Positions 1-12,720 are shown, numbered from the stretch's first letter. The stretch: DNA of 64,000 nt from Rhopalosiphum padi (GCF_020882245.1 NC_083598.1:76451714-76515713); one strand, 5' to 3'. Numbers and translations are program-made. Notes: generated by a model not told the origin, from the letters alone.

Positions 1-275
1 TTATAGTGAAATATTATAGATGCATAGTTTGTGATATTAACATAATATGTATATGTAATTGCAAATAGCCACAAATACCTACACAACAGAGAGTTTTTAC
101 ATTTTGTATATTATAAGTTTGAGTAAAAATTAATATATCCAACTACCGAACTATATATATCGACATAAATAAACATAACGAATAATAAGAACATGTGTAG
201 ATACACGCAGATACCTATATATATAGTTATTAGTTATGTATTATGATTTATGATTCAAAATGATATATCACTCAC

Positions 276-903
276 CGATTATGTTGGTCCTGAGAAATCG
301 TTTGAATGACGAGTAGACTTCAATGAACTGTGTTTAAAATAATGTGTGTTTTGATAAAAATAAAATAAAATAAAAACCAAACAAACAAAACAAAAACCGC
401 GGTGATTTAAATAATTAAAGTGATGGTTAAAAAAAAAAAAATCGCTTCAACAAAAATCGAATACCGTACAACGAAAAACTGTGGCGGTTAAATTATAAAA
501 CGATCGGTGTTTAGCATGCATTTTTTCGTCCCGATTAAAAATACGATTTTCCGCGCGTTTGGATCGGCGTGTTGTAAATATTTTGGCGGGTCAGCGAGAA
601 CGGTGAAAAATCAAATACGTTACAAACAGAAAATAAATTAAAATATAGATACCGGTGTATGAATAAAAAATAAACAAATAATAATGACGACGTATAATAT
701 AATATAATAATATATAATATTAGAGAGAACCAAAACAAACGAAATAAAAATACAATGTACAAGAGCGGCGTGGAAATGGAACACGACGATATAAAAGCTA
801 TAAAGTGTGCTGTGTGTGTTATGGGCTCCAAAAAGTTTGTCCTTACAATAATGGGACGTGAATCGAAGTGTTGGGCGGGAGAATGGTTTACGGTCTCGGA
901 ACT
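276..903 (-). other. Possible 5' noncoding exon of a minus-strand gene
   Basis: Read on the minus strand, the segment ends in CATAATCG followed by GTGAGTGATA, a strong splice donor (GT at 275-274). A TCAGTT initiator-like word lies at 905-900, at the inner edge of the CpG-rich island, so transcription from about 903 towards lower coordinates is plausible. The segment contains T-rich runs and only short upstream-type frames, for example one starting at the minus-strand ATG near 520, so it would be a 5' UTR exon and not coding. The body of such a gene would lie left of the window. Seen: donor, initiator word, island. Inferred: that they belong together. A shorter exon or a chance donor is equally possible. 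Confidence 0.3.
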
Positions 904-904
904 G

Positions 905-1460
905 ATAGAGAGCCCGGCCCCCTGTGCTACCGCCCGCCCGCTACGGGACCCCACCGCCCCGCCGCCGACCACCACCGCTGCCACGGCCGCCGCCGGCAGG
1001 CAGTCGCATAAAGAATATGACCGTGCGGCGGCGGTGGCGATGGTAGCGCGCGGTATGAATGGCGACGGGAGCGGGCGAGCGGGGACGGACGGACGCCGGC
1101 GCCGACGGAGTAAGCGGCATACGAGCCGGCCGTGCGTCGGACAGAGAAACGACGACGATGACGGCGGCGGCGGCGGCGGCGACGACGACACACACGCACG
1201 CCGCGCGCACCGCCACGGCACACCTCGTCCACCGCGCGCGCACACACATGCACACACACGAGCCCGCGCACACACGTACGTGGTGCGCGCGGTGCTCGTA
1301 TATCGTCCGCGCGCGCATTGCGCTTGTCCTACCCGCCACCGCCGGCGGAGACTTACGACGACGTTTCCGCGCCGCGCCGCCGACCGGCCGAACGCGAAGT
1401 CAATAAAGTTACCGCCGCCGTAATTTGCGACGCGAGCGTAACGCGCGCGCGACAGGCTAG
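905..1460. promoter_or_regulatory. CpG-rich promoter-like island
   Basis: This is the densest block of CG dinucleotides in the window. It has CCGCC, GCGCGC and CGACGACG runs, a GGC/GAC trinucleotide run at about 1150-1187 and CACA/GTGTG-type purine-pyrimidine tracts at 1235-1275. It sits in otherwise very AT-rich DNA and adjoins the putative minus-strand exon. All frames through it are long because the composition lacks stop codons. They give low-complexity Arg/Ala/Pro/His proteins on both strands, so I do not call a CDS. Promoter or CpG-type regulatory DNA is the best reading. Confidence 0.55.
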
Positions 1461-1840
1461 GCGATTTCGTTACTGACATGGTTTTTTTTTCGTTCTTTTT
1501 CTCCATCTAATGACGGTGTGTGCGCACGACGAATATGAAACCTGATGTAACGAACCGCGACAACGACAGTTTTACCATACGATTGTCATACTAACAGAGT
1601 GGTACGACATGATTTTAAGACCGCCACAGTTATGTACAATATTATATTCGAACGGAACATTCGACACGACCAGTACGCGAATTTAACGAAACCTCGTGCG
1701 CCGTCGACACCTGTTGCCCGGCGAGCTGGCGGCCGCCCCGCGCTATCAAATTCGCGCCATGTTCTCACAACCCCTCTCGCCAAACAAATGACACTTTATC
1801 CGCGCTGCCGTATTGTATACAAATATACGCCAGTGTAGTT
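1461..1840. promoter_or_regulatory. Moderately GC-rich flank of the island
   Basis: Mixed-composition sequence continues from the island, with a second CG-rich pocket at about 1690-1765 (GCCGTCGAC, GGCGGCCGC). No repeat ends or splice-bounded frame were seen. It is probably part of the same regulatory block, and divergent transcription to the right cannot be excluded. Confidence 0.3.
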
Positions 1841-2820
1841 AAGTCATAGATAAATTTTTATTCGTTGGAAACATTTCGTATTATACAAAAGTAATATGTA
1901 TATATAAATATATGACATTAAAATTTGCCTACTATAGGAATGTACTTAATTCATAGAATATAATTATGTGTAATATGTATATGATACATTTTACAAAAAT
2001 ATGTAGATATGTCAACTTAATCCAAATTTAGAGACCATCTATACATATATGTATAGGAACATATTGACAACTACCTACTCGAACTTCATTCTAGATTTTT
2101 CTAGCCATGTCTGATTTCAATTTTTTCTTTTGAATGTAAAATATTCAGATTATATTATTATTATTGTATTTTAATTTTTAAATTTTGTATTTAAATCACT
2201 TGAATTAATTTTTATACATGAAACTGTACACATCTACTTTTAAACAATACGATATGACACTCTTTGTAATAAATTAATGAAAGTCTTTGTTTAGTTTTAC
2301 ATTTAAAAAATAAAATAAAATATTCAAATAATTGCTAAATTTTATTTATTTTTGCTGGAAACAATGCGTTTTGGAATTATTACTATAAAATATTTTAAGA
2401 ATGACAATAATAAAGAAAACCATTCTGTTTGTCATTGAATAGTAAATTATAAAATTATTAAATGTGGTATTTATTGTTTTATGTTTATATGTATATAATA
2501 ATTTACTACAAAATATTTGTATTTTATTTGTTTCAGAATTGGTGCCTAAATGCAATAGGTATGCACACTGCAACGCGCTAATGCACATAATACAATTATT
2601 AATTATGCATTTTATAACATTAACATACTAGTTAATCTTGCGTGGCATTGTCCATAACAAATTAATTGCACATGGATTTACTTTGTTGAATATATAAAAA
2701 ATACATCTTCTAAAATTATATCCAACCATAATAATTATTTTCTTTTCTGTAATCAATGACAACTTAAGTCAACTTTATACAGTATTTTTTAGTAGTTATT
2801 TCGATCATAAAATTTGGACG
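1841..2820. other. AT-rich DNA, nothing identified
   Basis: Low-complexity AT-rich sequence with many TATATA and TTATT words. I see no gene, repeat end or RNA. Confidence 0.6.
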
Positions 2821-2960
2821 AGTAGCTTAGATCTTAGTTATCAGTATTTAAAGGTAAGCGGAGTAGTAGATCAACATTTTACTGAGTATCCCCGTACCTC
2901 AGCACTCCGCTTACATATATTTCAAATACTTATATCTCTTAAACTAATTGTTCGAATTTC
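2821..2960. repeat. Foldback/MITE-like inverted repeat
   Basis: Two arms face each other. GTAAGCGGAGT (2854-2864) is exactly complementary to ACTCCGCTTAC (2904-2914), and the flanking AGTATTT (2843-2849) pairs with AAATACT (2924-2930). Looser pairing continues outwards for about 20 bases on each side. The loop contains CCCCGTACCTCAGC. A small fold of this kind with GC-rich arms in AT-rich DNA is typical of a non-autonomous DNA element. I recall similar sequence from aphid genomes but cannot name the family. No clear target-site duplication was found. Confidence 0.55.
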
Positions 2961-2965
2961 AATGT

Positions 2966-5900
2966 TTATTCATCGAAATACTCTGAAAAATATTCTGCTT
3001 CAAAATATGAAATGAAAAATGTAGTTTTTATTCAAAAGAGTAAAAATAAACTTAAAAATATATAATGATTAAAATATATATATTTTTTTAATGTTAATTA
3101 ATTTTAACTAGAAACTATGTAAAAAAATATTTTATAAAACATTCATAGATTTTGAAACAATGAATGTTGTTTTACAAAACAATCTCCCTATATATATAAT
3201 ACAGTTACATACCTTGAAAAATTGTTAAAATAAATTTATATATCATACAAATATTGATATATAATAAGATCTTACGAGTATTATTTTTATTGAAAGTTAG
3301 TTATTTAATTCTTCAACTTTTTATTTTGGTTTTAGTACATGAATAAATGAAGTTTAAATACCTTATGTCAGGATATAAGTGCCGCGATATTCTTTATTGT
3401 CGGCGGAGGATGGTCAATTTTTTATAACCTTTTATCCGGATCTATTCTAAGTTTTATTATTATTCTATACTTTACTAGAAAGTAGACACAATGACTCGTA
3501 GTTTAGGCATTACTGTGTTAGTCAAGATGAATTCTTTAAACAGGTAAAAAACACTCATAAGGGATATGATAACTTTATGTATGGAGAACACCTACGAACT
3601 TAAACTTTCAAATACTATTATTCGAAGCCTAACGCGGTTTAAACAAATACAATTAAAATATAATTCTATAAACGGCAATAGGCATTCATCAATGGAACTT
3701 TCATACAATAAAATTTGAATCCCTATAAATTAAAAAATGTTTTAACAAACTATATATTACTATATTACTTTTTTAGTAAGTAGGTACTGTTTTTTTTATT
3801 AAGGATAGGTACTAATATAGTTAATATTTTAGAATTTATATATTTATATATTATAATAACAAATACGAAGTGTAACACATATTATTATTATTAATATGTG
3901 TAGGTATTATATACGTATACACAAAAAGTATTATAAGTGCATATAATTCAATGTATTACAAATAAATAAAAATATTGTAATACTTCAGTATAATCTATAT
4001 TTATAATATACCCCATACAAGTTATTAATTAAATAACTAAATAATGTAAATTACAAACATTTTTACAAAAAATATGAATGTTATCTATCTCACTGATTAA
4101 ATTAATTTATAGTATTATTATAGACAATATATGCGAATTTTTTCTAATTAATAATATGTTAAATATAATAATTAATGTCGCAGTTTTTAAGTATAAAAAT
4201 TTAATTTATTTAAATTAAAACCCATTGGTTTTTGGAGCATTTACAAACACGAGTCCGGAGTCATATAAAATGTCCTAACATGTTTTTATAAATAGTTGCC
4301 ACTTTTCAATTATACAAAATTTCATATTTAAAATACATGAAGATTGACATCAAAGAAATGATTAAAGCCCATTCAAATATAGAAACAAAAATATATCGTA
4401 GATAGATCTAAAGTTAGAATTGAGAATTAGTTTTCGGATCAAAAATGTACATCTCATTTAGACTCATGTCAGTCCAAACTCCCAATCTATTGACTTTACT
4501 CGGTAATAGTCGGATTTTTTTTTTATCAAACTACTATAATAATTTGTTTCCAAATCAAAATCGTGACGATCGCCAATCGGTGGCTATCTAAGAAATCGTG
4601 TTTCATAATAAATAATATATTGTGAACGTGACAAACGTGTGATAAAATAATTTCATAGTTTAGATCAATATATGAATATTTAAACTATTTAAAGATATAA
4701 AATTGTAAATATTCATACATTGCATTTATTGAACATATTTCATTGTGTGTAATTATTGATGCTGAACACATTTTATTATAACTTTTAAATTAAAATTGTA
4801 ATTATATTTAAATTCGAGCAAGCTTAATGAATTCAAAAGGTTATAGCTTCGAAAAAACTTTATAACATTACAATATTACAACAACTTTAATAACTATTTT
4901 CCGACTCTACTTTCATCGCTAAAACATATTTTATCCAATAATAACTGTAGTACTGAAAAACATTATTGAATCTTATTTTAATGTATGATAAATGATATTA
5001 TGGTAATTGAAGTTTTTGTAATGAATGATAAATTAAAAATCTATGCTCTACAATATAAAATTCTATTCGATGTTAACTTATTTGTGTAATGTAATATATA
5101 ATAACAATAATATTATATATTATATTATGTACTTAATAGCTACCTAAATTTAAAAAAAAAATGTTTTCAATGTTCGAATAAATAAAAATATATAATGTTT
5201 TTAAATTATTTGCATTAGTTCATTAACAATCCTATGATTTAATAATAATCGTATTATAATTTATATGTTTATGCACGTGCAAGACAAACATTTATTAGAA
5301 ACCATATTATATTATTATCAATTATAATAAAATATAGTCCATTAAATTGATGGTACACCTAACATTATTTTATCTAGCGGAATTGACATGATATTTAAGA
5401 TGATTTATAATATTTTGTATATTACTTATATATAGTTAAAGATTGTTGTTATAGTTATTATACTTATTAATAATATTACCTATTGAATTTTATTCTTTTC
5501 TAGTTTAATTAAACATATTTTTTTATTATTATCGCAATTATAGACTTGGAATAATCAATGGTTTATGTACTGCTTGCTTATTATAATAATAATTATACAT
5601 GGGCATGTTTTATCGCTCTAATAAGTATTAATAGTGTTAGTTATACTACGTTTAGTCGTATAAAATACTAGTTAGTATAATATACAAGAAAAAATGTAAT
5701 TAATAATATTTATAATTACCTAGTTCATCGACTTAGACATTAATCGACTTTAGATCATTCTTGATTTAATTTAAAAAAAATTGACCATACTGAGCCAATT
5801 TTATTTGTCTTTGATAGATATTTACTGCTTCAGTACTGAAAAAAGAGTATAAAATCCATTAGTATTTGTTCACACCTATAATAAAAGAGTACCTATTAAC

Positions 5901-5990
5901 GATAAGTTGCCGTAGGTTGTTTAATATTACGTACCCGATTGAATTTAGAAGCCAAATACTAGTATTTTATAATAATTATATACCAATACA
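2966..5990. other. AT-rich intergenic or intronic DNA
   Basis: Three kilobases of AT-rich sequence. Small pockets with more GC occur at 3365-3420 (TGTCGGCGGAGGATGG), 4220-4265 and 4430-4610 (CGTGACGATCGCCAATCGG). None has splice-bounded frames or recognisable repeat ends. They could be short conserved sites or worn repeats. Confidence 0.55.
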
Positions 5991-6019
5991 TAATAATAAT
6001 AATAATAATAATAATAATA
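5991..6019. repeat. (TAA)n microsatellite
   Basis: About nine uninterrupted TAA units. The neighbouring frame that spells Asn repeats is an artefact of this run. Confidence 0.9.
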
Positions 6020-6735
6020 GGTATATAGTTATAAAATACTCGTATTTGGTTTCTTAAATTCTGTTGGAGATATACATAATAATAATAATTAATAAATACC
6101 TACTATAATTTATAAATATAAATCGTATGACTAGTACTTTTGAACTTAATTTTTAAGGTACAATTAAAACAACTATTAATTATTAAGCTTAAAAAGGGAA
6201 AACTTATTTTACTCTTGTACGTTATAAACATAAACTATTTTTAAAATTATGTCATCAGCACGATCCATAATATACATATCAACAATTTAAATTCGATTAT
6301 TACATTGGCAAAACAATAGACAAGTTTCATTAATGAACCTCACTCGCCACTCGATGAATATTGTATGTCACGCACCGGGTGGTCGTCCAATTATATATTA
6401 TACAGTATATGGTAAATATATAGAAGTACATGCGCGCCATATGCCAAATTAAAAAAAAAACTTTATTAGTAAAATTGGATGTTAAACAGCTAAATATTTT
6501 TCTTATATTGTACAACTTATTGTATTATTATTTATTATAATGTATTAAAATAATCATAGAAAAATTTAAAATACTTGCAATGATAAAGAATCTCTACAAA
6601 TTAAAACAGATACACTATTATTTATATAGATACAGTTATTTTTTTTACTTAATAATATATTTTTATAATAAACTTTATCCTATCAAAAATGTAGTTTATA
6701 TAAATTTAAAAATATTAAAATAATAATATTTAAAT
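6020..6735. other. AT-rich DNA with one small GC pocket
   Basis: AT-rich. A pocket at 6335-6445 (CTCGCCACTCGATG, CACGCACCGGGTGGTCG, CATGCGCGCCATATG) may be a short regulatory or conserved site. No gene was seen. Confidence 0.45.
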
Positions 6736-7100
6736 GGTATAGTTATAATTGCGTTGTACCAAAAACTTTTAATGTATACAAATTTAAGATTGTTGGTAAT
6801 TCAAAAAAAAAAAATGTTCACTTGGTCAAAAGCTTAAAAAATTAATATAAGTTATAATTAATAGAAATAAAAATAAATGAGTGCAAGTTCATTGAGCAAA
6901 TTATAAGCATCTGAAGTTAAAATTTCTCCAAAATTACGAAAATTAGAAAATTAATAAATTAATTTTTATATTCATACTTTTAATGATTTAAAATGTATAC
7001 AAGGATCTTTATACTTACATTTTTCAAACTATATTAAAAATAATTTCTATATTGACAAGTCAAATAAATTATTTATATACATTTTAAATTAAAATGTTTA
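6736..7100 (+). repeat. Eroded relative of the 13.5-kb TIR element
   Basis: The order of landmarks matches the interior of the element at 13513-14342: a TATAAGCAT.TGAAGTT word (6902-6917, compare 14020-14035), then AAATTACGAA (6931-6940, compare AATTTACGAA at 14041-14050), then ATACAAGGATCTTTAT (about 6997-7012, compare ATACAAGGTTATCCAT at about 14139-14154). Spacings are similar and the strand is the same. Both ends are worn beyond recognition. A pairwise alignment would settle the boundaries. Confidence 0.45.
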
Positions 7101-9480
7101 GATTGCATATATGTATTGTATATACGATTTTTGTTATTTTGATGTAGTTTGATAATTTTAATAACCAATCATAAAAATATATAACTGTAGATACTTGACA
7201 TTTTTATCGAATGTGTAAATTATAATTTTCTATACACAGTAAAATTATCAATATATGATGACTATTTTTGAGCTATTTAGGTAAAATTTATATTATTGAC
7301 TGTTTATAATTTTCTTTAAATGTAAATAAAAAACTATTCTCTGGATTGAAATTCATGAAAATTTAGTGCGAGATCCCACAAAAAGTAATCTTATAACTTT
7401 ATTAAATATTAAAATCAAATTTTTTTTTATTGTTTAATTGTTGATAAAATTCGTCAAGACATTATATATATTTAAAAATTATGAGTATTTTGTATTAAAA
7501 AGTTTAAATAATAGACAAACAAAATTATTTTTAATACATATACAAGTTCAAACTTGGATCAAATTACGTTTAAGTACATTATAAATATTACTATTTGCAA
7601 TGACACTTTAAAAATATGTAGACTAATTTAAGATATTAACTATTTATAGTTTCATACCATAACCCTATTCACAAAATATACATTATAATAATATTTTGTA
7701 GAAAACATTTACACAACAATTACAATCTTATTTCAGTAATACTTTTATTTTAAATATGCTTTACCATTGTAAAATAAAATTATACTATGATGTAGGTACT
7801 GAAAAAAATACCGAATGCATTTTCATTTTACCATTGTCGTTTCAATTTTCAAAATCTTCGGACCGTGAATGAAGTCGTAAACGTGTAATGGGCTCGACGT
7901 GGCAATAAGGAAGTACAATGTCCAATGCTCCAGCTGGGTATATACGATGCTTCTATTTCTATTATTTTTTTCCCTTAGGAGGGGGTAGTCTTGAAAAACA
8001 GTTTGAAACACGCATATACCGAGGGACTGATAAAACACGTTAGACTTATGCGCCGGATGGTTTTATTGTAGTTTTCCGGTTTACGGGATAACAAAAAAGG
8101 CGAAAATGAAACGACAGTATTGAAAAGAAAAGACATATTATTATTTTAATGACTATCAATATATTACTTCTTTAGTAAAATATAGAATAAATAAGTACTA
8201 GATGGTCAATCTAATTTTTATAAGTACCTATAATATGACTTTTACTAAACTTTTTTTTACTGTTTTAGAAAATATGTCAAGTATATAATATGTCAGTATT
8301 TTACATCCACGAGTTATCATATTATTATGAATTAAGTTTGATCTAATCATTAATATGTAGAATTAAAATACAATTTCATTAATTCTATAGAATTTCAAAT
8401 CATAAACATCGGATAATTAATTAAAAATTAAAAATTGGAAATAAATGTTTATTATTTCAAATTTTCTAAAAATGATTCTACTAATTAAGGCTTTTAGTCT
8501 CCCGTAGATTCAAGCTAACATCCCCCGCCCTATGGTACATTATGAACTAGACTAGAGTATACGAAGCTCAGCAACATATATGAACAATTATTTCACAACG
8601 GTACCTACATCCCCGAGTGCATATTCATTACGTTCGTGACAAGCCCACAAACGACATCCACTTACACGTGTTTATGCAATCGCATAATGGTACACCGATT
8701 AATTACACTGGAACTATACGAAATTAATTACTACTATATCGGCGGTACCCAGCCGATGATATTGCGTGCTCATATTTTATGTGATTGTATGCATTTTATA
8801 TCGATATTAATTATTATATAACATATATTATATACAGTGGTAAGTTTAATGTGTACCTATATAACGTCTAGAAAACAGGTGCACATATCATAATCTACAA
8901 GTTTATTAAATGACCAGAATAAACAGAATTTCCAAGAATTTAGACATCCAATCACGTTTACACGTTTCTATTATAATTTTAATTATATAAATCGACAGCA
9001 CGTAAATTTACAAAAAGTATACGCGATGTGAAAGCTATTTAAAGTATTTTCCAACTAACCCACATCACATGAACGTAACTACACGTAACTCTAGTATCAA
9101 AAAAATCGTATATAATATAATATATTTTTATGAGGTGTTTTACTATTGAAGAAAGTATATGAATATTTATATATTATATATATAAAGTGTATGTACGGAG
9201 GGTTAATTTACAAGTTTTGTACCAACACAAAAAAGTTCTTTGTTCAAATTATACCCGACAGATTCTAGCTATTCATAATTTAAAGTAAAACTACTCTTTG
9301 ACTATATGCATAAATCTAAGTGTTGTGTATAATAGTCATTTGTCCCAAGGGACTCATGATGTTTAAACATAGACGCGTTGAGTACTAACGTTTTTACGAT
9401 ATTATAGAAATTTAAAGAAATATTTGTATATCAAGTTATAATCAAATCAAATAAAAAGTATTTAAATAAGTATTAATATT
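7101..9480. other. AT-rich DNA with two GC pockets
   Basis: Mostly AT-rich. Pockets at 7840-8110 (CGTAAACGTGTAATGGGCTCGACGTGG, split by AT) and 8500-8770 (CATCCCCGCCCTATGG, CGGCGGTACCCAGCCGATG) are more complex in sequence and could be conserved noncoding elements. No splice-bounded frames, repeats or RNA genes were seen. Confidence 0.45.
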
Positions 9481-9482
9481 AC

Positions 9483-9524
9483 AGGTATAAATAAGGGCTA
9501 GATAACTTATACCTGCTATACAGT
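9483..9524 (+). promoter_or_regulatory. Candidate core promoter (TATA box and initiator)
   Basis: TATAAATA (9486-9493) followed by AGGGC is a good insect TATA box. An ACAGT initiator-like word at 9520-9524 lies about 35 bases downstream, slightly farther than usual. The TATA box also lies in a perfect 9-bp hairpin (CAGGTATAA at 9482-9490 with TTATACCTG at 9507-9515), which may be coincidence. It stands directly upstream of a short ATG exon with a consensus donor, which is why I rank it above other TATA words in this AT-rich window. Confidence 0.3.
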
Positions 9525-9563
9525 ATATTTCAAGACATCAAGTGTACATACTACATACTAGCC

Positions 9564-9576
9564 ATGGAGACATTGA
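9564..9576 (+). CDS. Possible short first coding exon (partial)
   Basis: An ATG in good context (GCCATGG) opens four codons, Met-Glu-Thr-Leu, plus one base, and then meets GTAAGT (9577-9582), a textbook donor. With the TATA box at 9486 and a start near 9522 this gives a 5' UTR of about 40 bases and a tiny first coding exon. That is an arrangement common in small secreted and cuticular protein genes of insects. I could not find the second exon. The joined frame would be phase 1, and the island at 10.4 kb gives a stop immediately if joined at its most obvious AG. The gene is therefore unproven. Confidence 0.2.
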
Positions 9577-9916
9577 GTAAGTCATTGTAATGCATGTGCT
9601 AAATTTGAACTTGAAAACAACTTTATAATGTCAACTTTTTACAAATTGAATATGAACATTTTCAAGATTTTAGTGAATTCTGTTAAAAATTTAACTATAA
9701 AACAACTTTAAGTCATACATATGTATACAAATTTGATAATGGATAAGATGTATAAATACGAGCTTAAAATATTGAAATAAAGGACATCACAATAGGCTAT
9801 TAATAATTTATAAAAAATATATAATCTTGAAATCATACATCTATTGATTTTACAATGATCTGTTTATTTGTATATGTCTATTATCACTTATTATATTAGA
9901 ATAAATACATGAATCT

Positions 9917-10235
9917 TTAATGTTGAGAATAGTTTTTAGTTTCTACAGAATAGTATTTGAGAATTATTTAGTAATTTGGAAGGTTAAAAGTTCTCATTAG
10001 TTTTTGGTCAAAATTAATTTAACCTTCCTTATTACTAATATAAAAATGAATCATTATAATAAACTGTAAAATCATTGCAATATAAATATATTTTTTATCT
10101 ATTAAAATTAATTAAAATTATGATCAGTATAAATAAGAATTTTTTAAATAGATAATAAAAAAAAAAAATGAATTCTCAAAAAATATTTGAAGTTTTTAAC
10201 TTTTAAGTATCTATTTTCTCAATGTTGAAATGTTA
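9917..10235. repeat. Foldback element, imperfect palindrome
   Basis: TTAGTAATTTGGAAGGTTAAA (9968-9988) faces TTTAACCTTCCTTATTACTAA (10018-10038), 21-base arms with two mismatches. Outside these, GAGAATTATTT (about 9959) pairs loosely with AATGAATTCTC (about 10168), and ATGTTGAGAATAG (about 9920) with CTATTTTCTCAATGTT (about 10211). The nested pairing over about 310 bases points to one hairpin-forming MITE or an inverted duplication. No target-site duplication was identified. Confidence 0.5.
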
Positions 10236-10329
10236 TACACTAAAATTAAAGATAAAAAAATCATATCAAACAGGTTACAGGTATGCACAATTCATGTTTC
10301 ATTCGAATCTAATAATGCGATTTAAAATA

Positions 10330-10600
10330 ATTAGAGTAATGTATGTGTGAGTCGAGAGCAAATGAAATAAGAAGGCTAATTTATGGTCTAAGTAAGTAGG
10401 GTCAGAATGAAGAAAATTATATTGCCCAACAATATAAAGGGAAACTACTGGCTAAGGGTATATCCTACTGCTATATGGTTGAGCGCCACTGAGACGAATG
10501 AAATTCCTCAGTAACACTCCATTCCAGCCACGCCACCAACCAAGCGTCATTAGCGTTAACGTCACATCAATCTTAACAATAAAACTAAAATGCAACCTCA
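10330..10600. other. GC-richer island of unknown nature
   Basis: Complex sequence such as TATGGTTGAGCGCCACTGAG and CCAGCCACGCCACCAACC stands out from its surroundings. Short open stretches exist in all plus frames (20-40 residues), but none resembles a protein I know. It could be a worn repeat, a regulatory element or a second exon of the 9.56-kb candidate. I cannot choose among these. Confidence 0.3.
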
Positions 10601-12255
10601 TAAAATTATATACCTAAATTGTAGTGCAAGTTTAAATAAAATATTTTTACTACACATATACCTATTATGTATATAATCGATTTAATTTGCTTAGAAAATA
10701 GTATTTTTATTTTTAATTTATAGTTTGTATTATACATATTAAATAAATAAAAATAATTGTGTACTAACTCATGTCTCATTAGTTCATTAATTTAACTAAC
10801 AAAATTTTAAAATTACATTAATTTTAAATATTTTATTAATTATTTAGTGAATAGCTACACCAACTTTGTACTTTATTAGTAGCTATATTAGATATAAGTA
10901 CTAAGTAATGCTATTACAGTTAACACATATTTATTTTTATTTTAAATGATCTTTAATGACTATAATAATATTCATAAATCATGATATTATATAATTTTAC
11001 ATTAGTTATTTTTAGTTAAAGACTAGGTTGATTTTAAAATAATTAGATTGATTTTAGCATCAGAATTAATATCTACTTATTTCATTAACTACTATTTACA
11101 GGTATTTATAACATAAACATTGTTTTATATTACTTTTTATTTTAATTCATTATTATTAATTTGTTTAGTAATTTTTGTCGATAAATTTGTTAAAATAAAT
11201 ACGTTTATCAAAATTAAAGTAAATTAAGGTTATAAAATATTTTCACATAATTATGAAGTATAATCTATACATCAAAATATTGAGGTCACTTTGAAAATAA
11301 TATATGTTATTAAGTAATAAGTATATATGATGCCTATATTCAGATATATACTTACGAAATTGAAATAATTTTCAATTATATACGAATATAAATTATTATA
11401 TTTATCAATAAAATAATGACCCTTCATTAAATAAAGATAACAGAATAATATTTAAACATTTTTAGAGAAATATTTTATTATAGTTTTATATAGCATTATA
11501 TTTAATTCATAATTTATTAGCAACTAATTATATTTGCTTATTAATTGTCACAATCCAGTATAAACATTACGATAATTATTATCGATAAAATAACTTATAC
11601 AATACAAATATAAAGTAACATAGTATTACTATTATACTATTATAAAGAATAACATACATATTACTTATATAGAAGTATAAAAAAATTAATCAACATAAAA
11701 TAATATGTATATCAGGATACATTGTTACATTGTACTTTTAAAATTTTTAAATTATAGGAAGATAATGTAAATACGTATCTCATTTCAATTCTAAAAAATA
11801 AAATACTTTTAAGGAATGTATTATGACAAAATATATTTGAAAACGGAAATGGGCTCTCTTTTTCATATGTTATTGTTGTAAAGTATAAATTTAGGTTGAA
11901 CAAAAAATAAATAAATTCTGTAAGTTTAACAAATACTTAAGTAATGAGCGATGTGATGACATTTTTATTACTTTTAACGCATAATAAAACACATTTAAAA
12001 ATCAACATCCTCTTCCCATTAAACGTCGAATAAAAATTAAACTAATATTGTATACATAATGTATACTGCAGTAGTGAAAGTATACATACATTATTGTAAG
12101 ACATAAGATTAAAATGTAAAATATTCAAGAAGCATTTAATTTATTGTTAAATAATAAAACTAAAAATGTATATAATATTGATAATGATAAAGCTAAAATA
12201 TTTTATTAAAATTGTATTATGATTTACAGTTGTAATATTTATTTTTATTAAACAT
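10601..12255. other. AT-rich DNA, nothing identified
   Basis: Long AT-rich stretch with no distinct islands, repeat ends or credible frames. Confidence 0.6.
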
Positions 12256-12720
12256 GATATCATATCTTTTTAGATTCTAAACTAAATGATTTATATGAAA
12301 ATATTGTGTCTATCATCATCTTTTGAAGAGAGCAATAAAAAATCTTTAATCTTATATGTTGGGATGGTTTTTTTAGTTGGAAATGTAAATGTTATATTTA
12401 TTTTTTGTGGAGGTTAAAATTTAACAGTTTTAAATACTTTTCAAAGTAATCGAAAAATTGTAAAAAAAAAAAATATAGAAAAATGTATGCGAAACTATTT
12501 ACTTCTTCTTACTATTGTATATGTTTTTGATAAAATAGATTTTTTTTTTGTAACTCAAAAATTAATAAAGCTTATATTTTTATGTAATTTTTATGTGCTT
12601 AAAATGTCCATTAAATATTTATATTTGAATATTTTCTGGACCAAAAATAATTTTTTTAACTATTTTAGCATATCTTTTATGACATTTTAGACATTTTTAG
12701 TTGTTATGAAGATTTTGTTT
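12256..12720 (+). repeat. Second eroded relative of the 13.5-kb TIR element
   Basis: The left end ATATCTTTTTAGATTCT (12263-12279) matches ATATGTTTTTAGATTCT (13503-13519) in the better copy. After it come TGTCTATCATCATCTTTTG (about 12306; compare GTGTGTCATCACGTTTTGG), TACTTTTCAAAGTAATCG (about 12435; compare TAGTTTTCAAAAGCGTCG) and GTAACTCAAAAA (12550-12561; identical at 13804-13815). Many substitutions and a lost TIR core (GATTCTAAACTAAA) make this an old copy. Confidence 0.6.

Noticed and set aside
535..1506. 323-codon open frame on the minus strand and overlapping frames on both strands
   Set aside because: It runs from CpG-rich low-complexity DNA into AT-rich DNA, giving Arg/Ala/Pro-rich then Phe/Leu/Ile-rich residues. 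Equally long frames exist on the opposite strand. This is composition, not coding.
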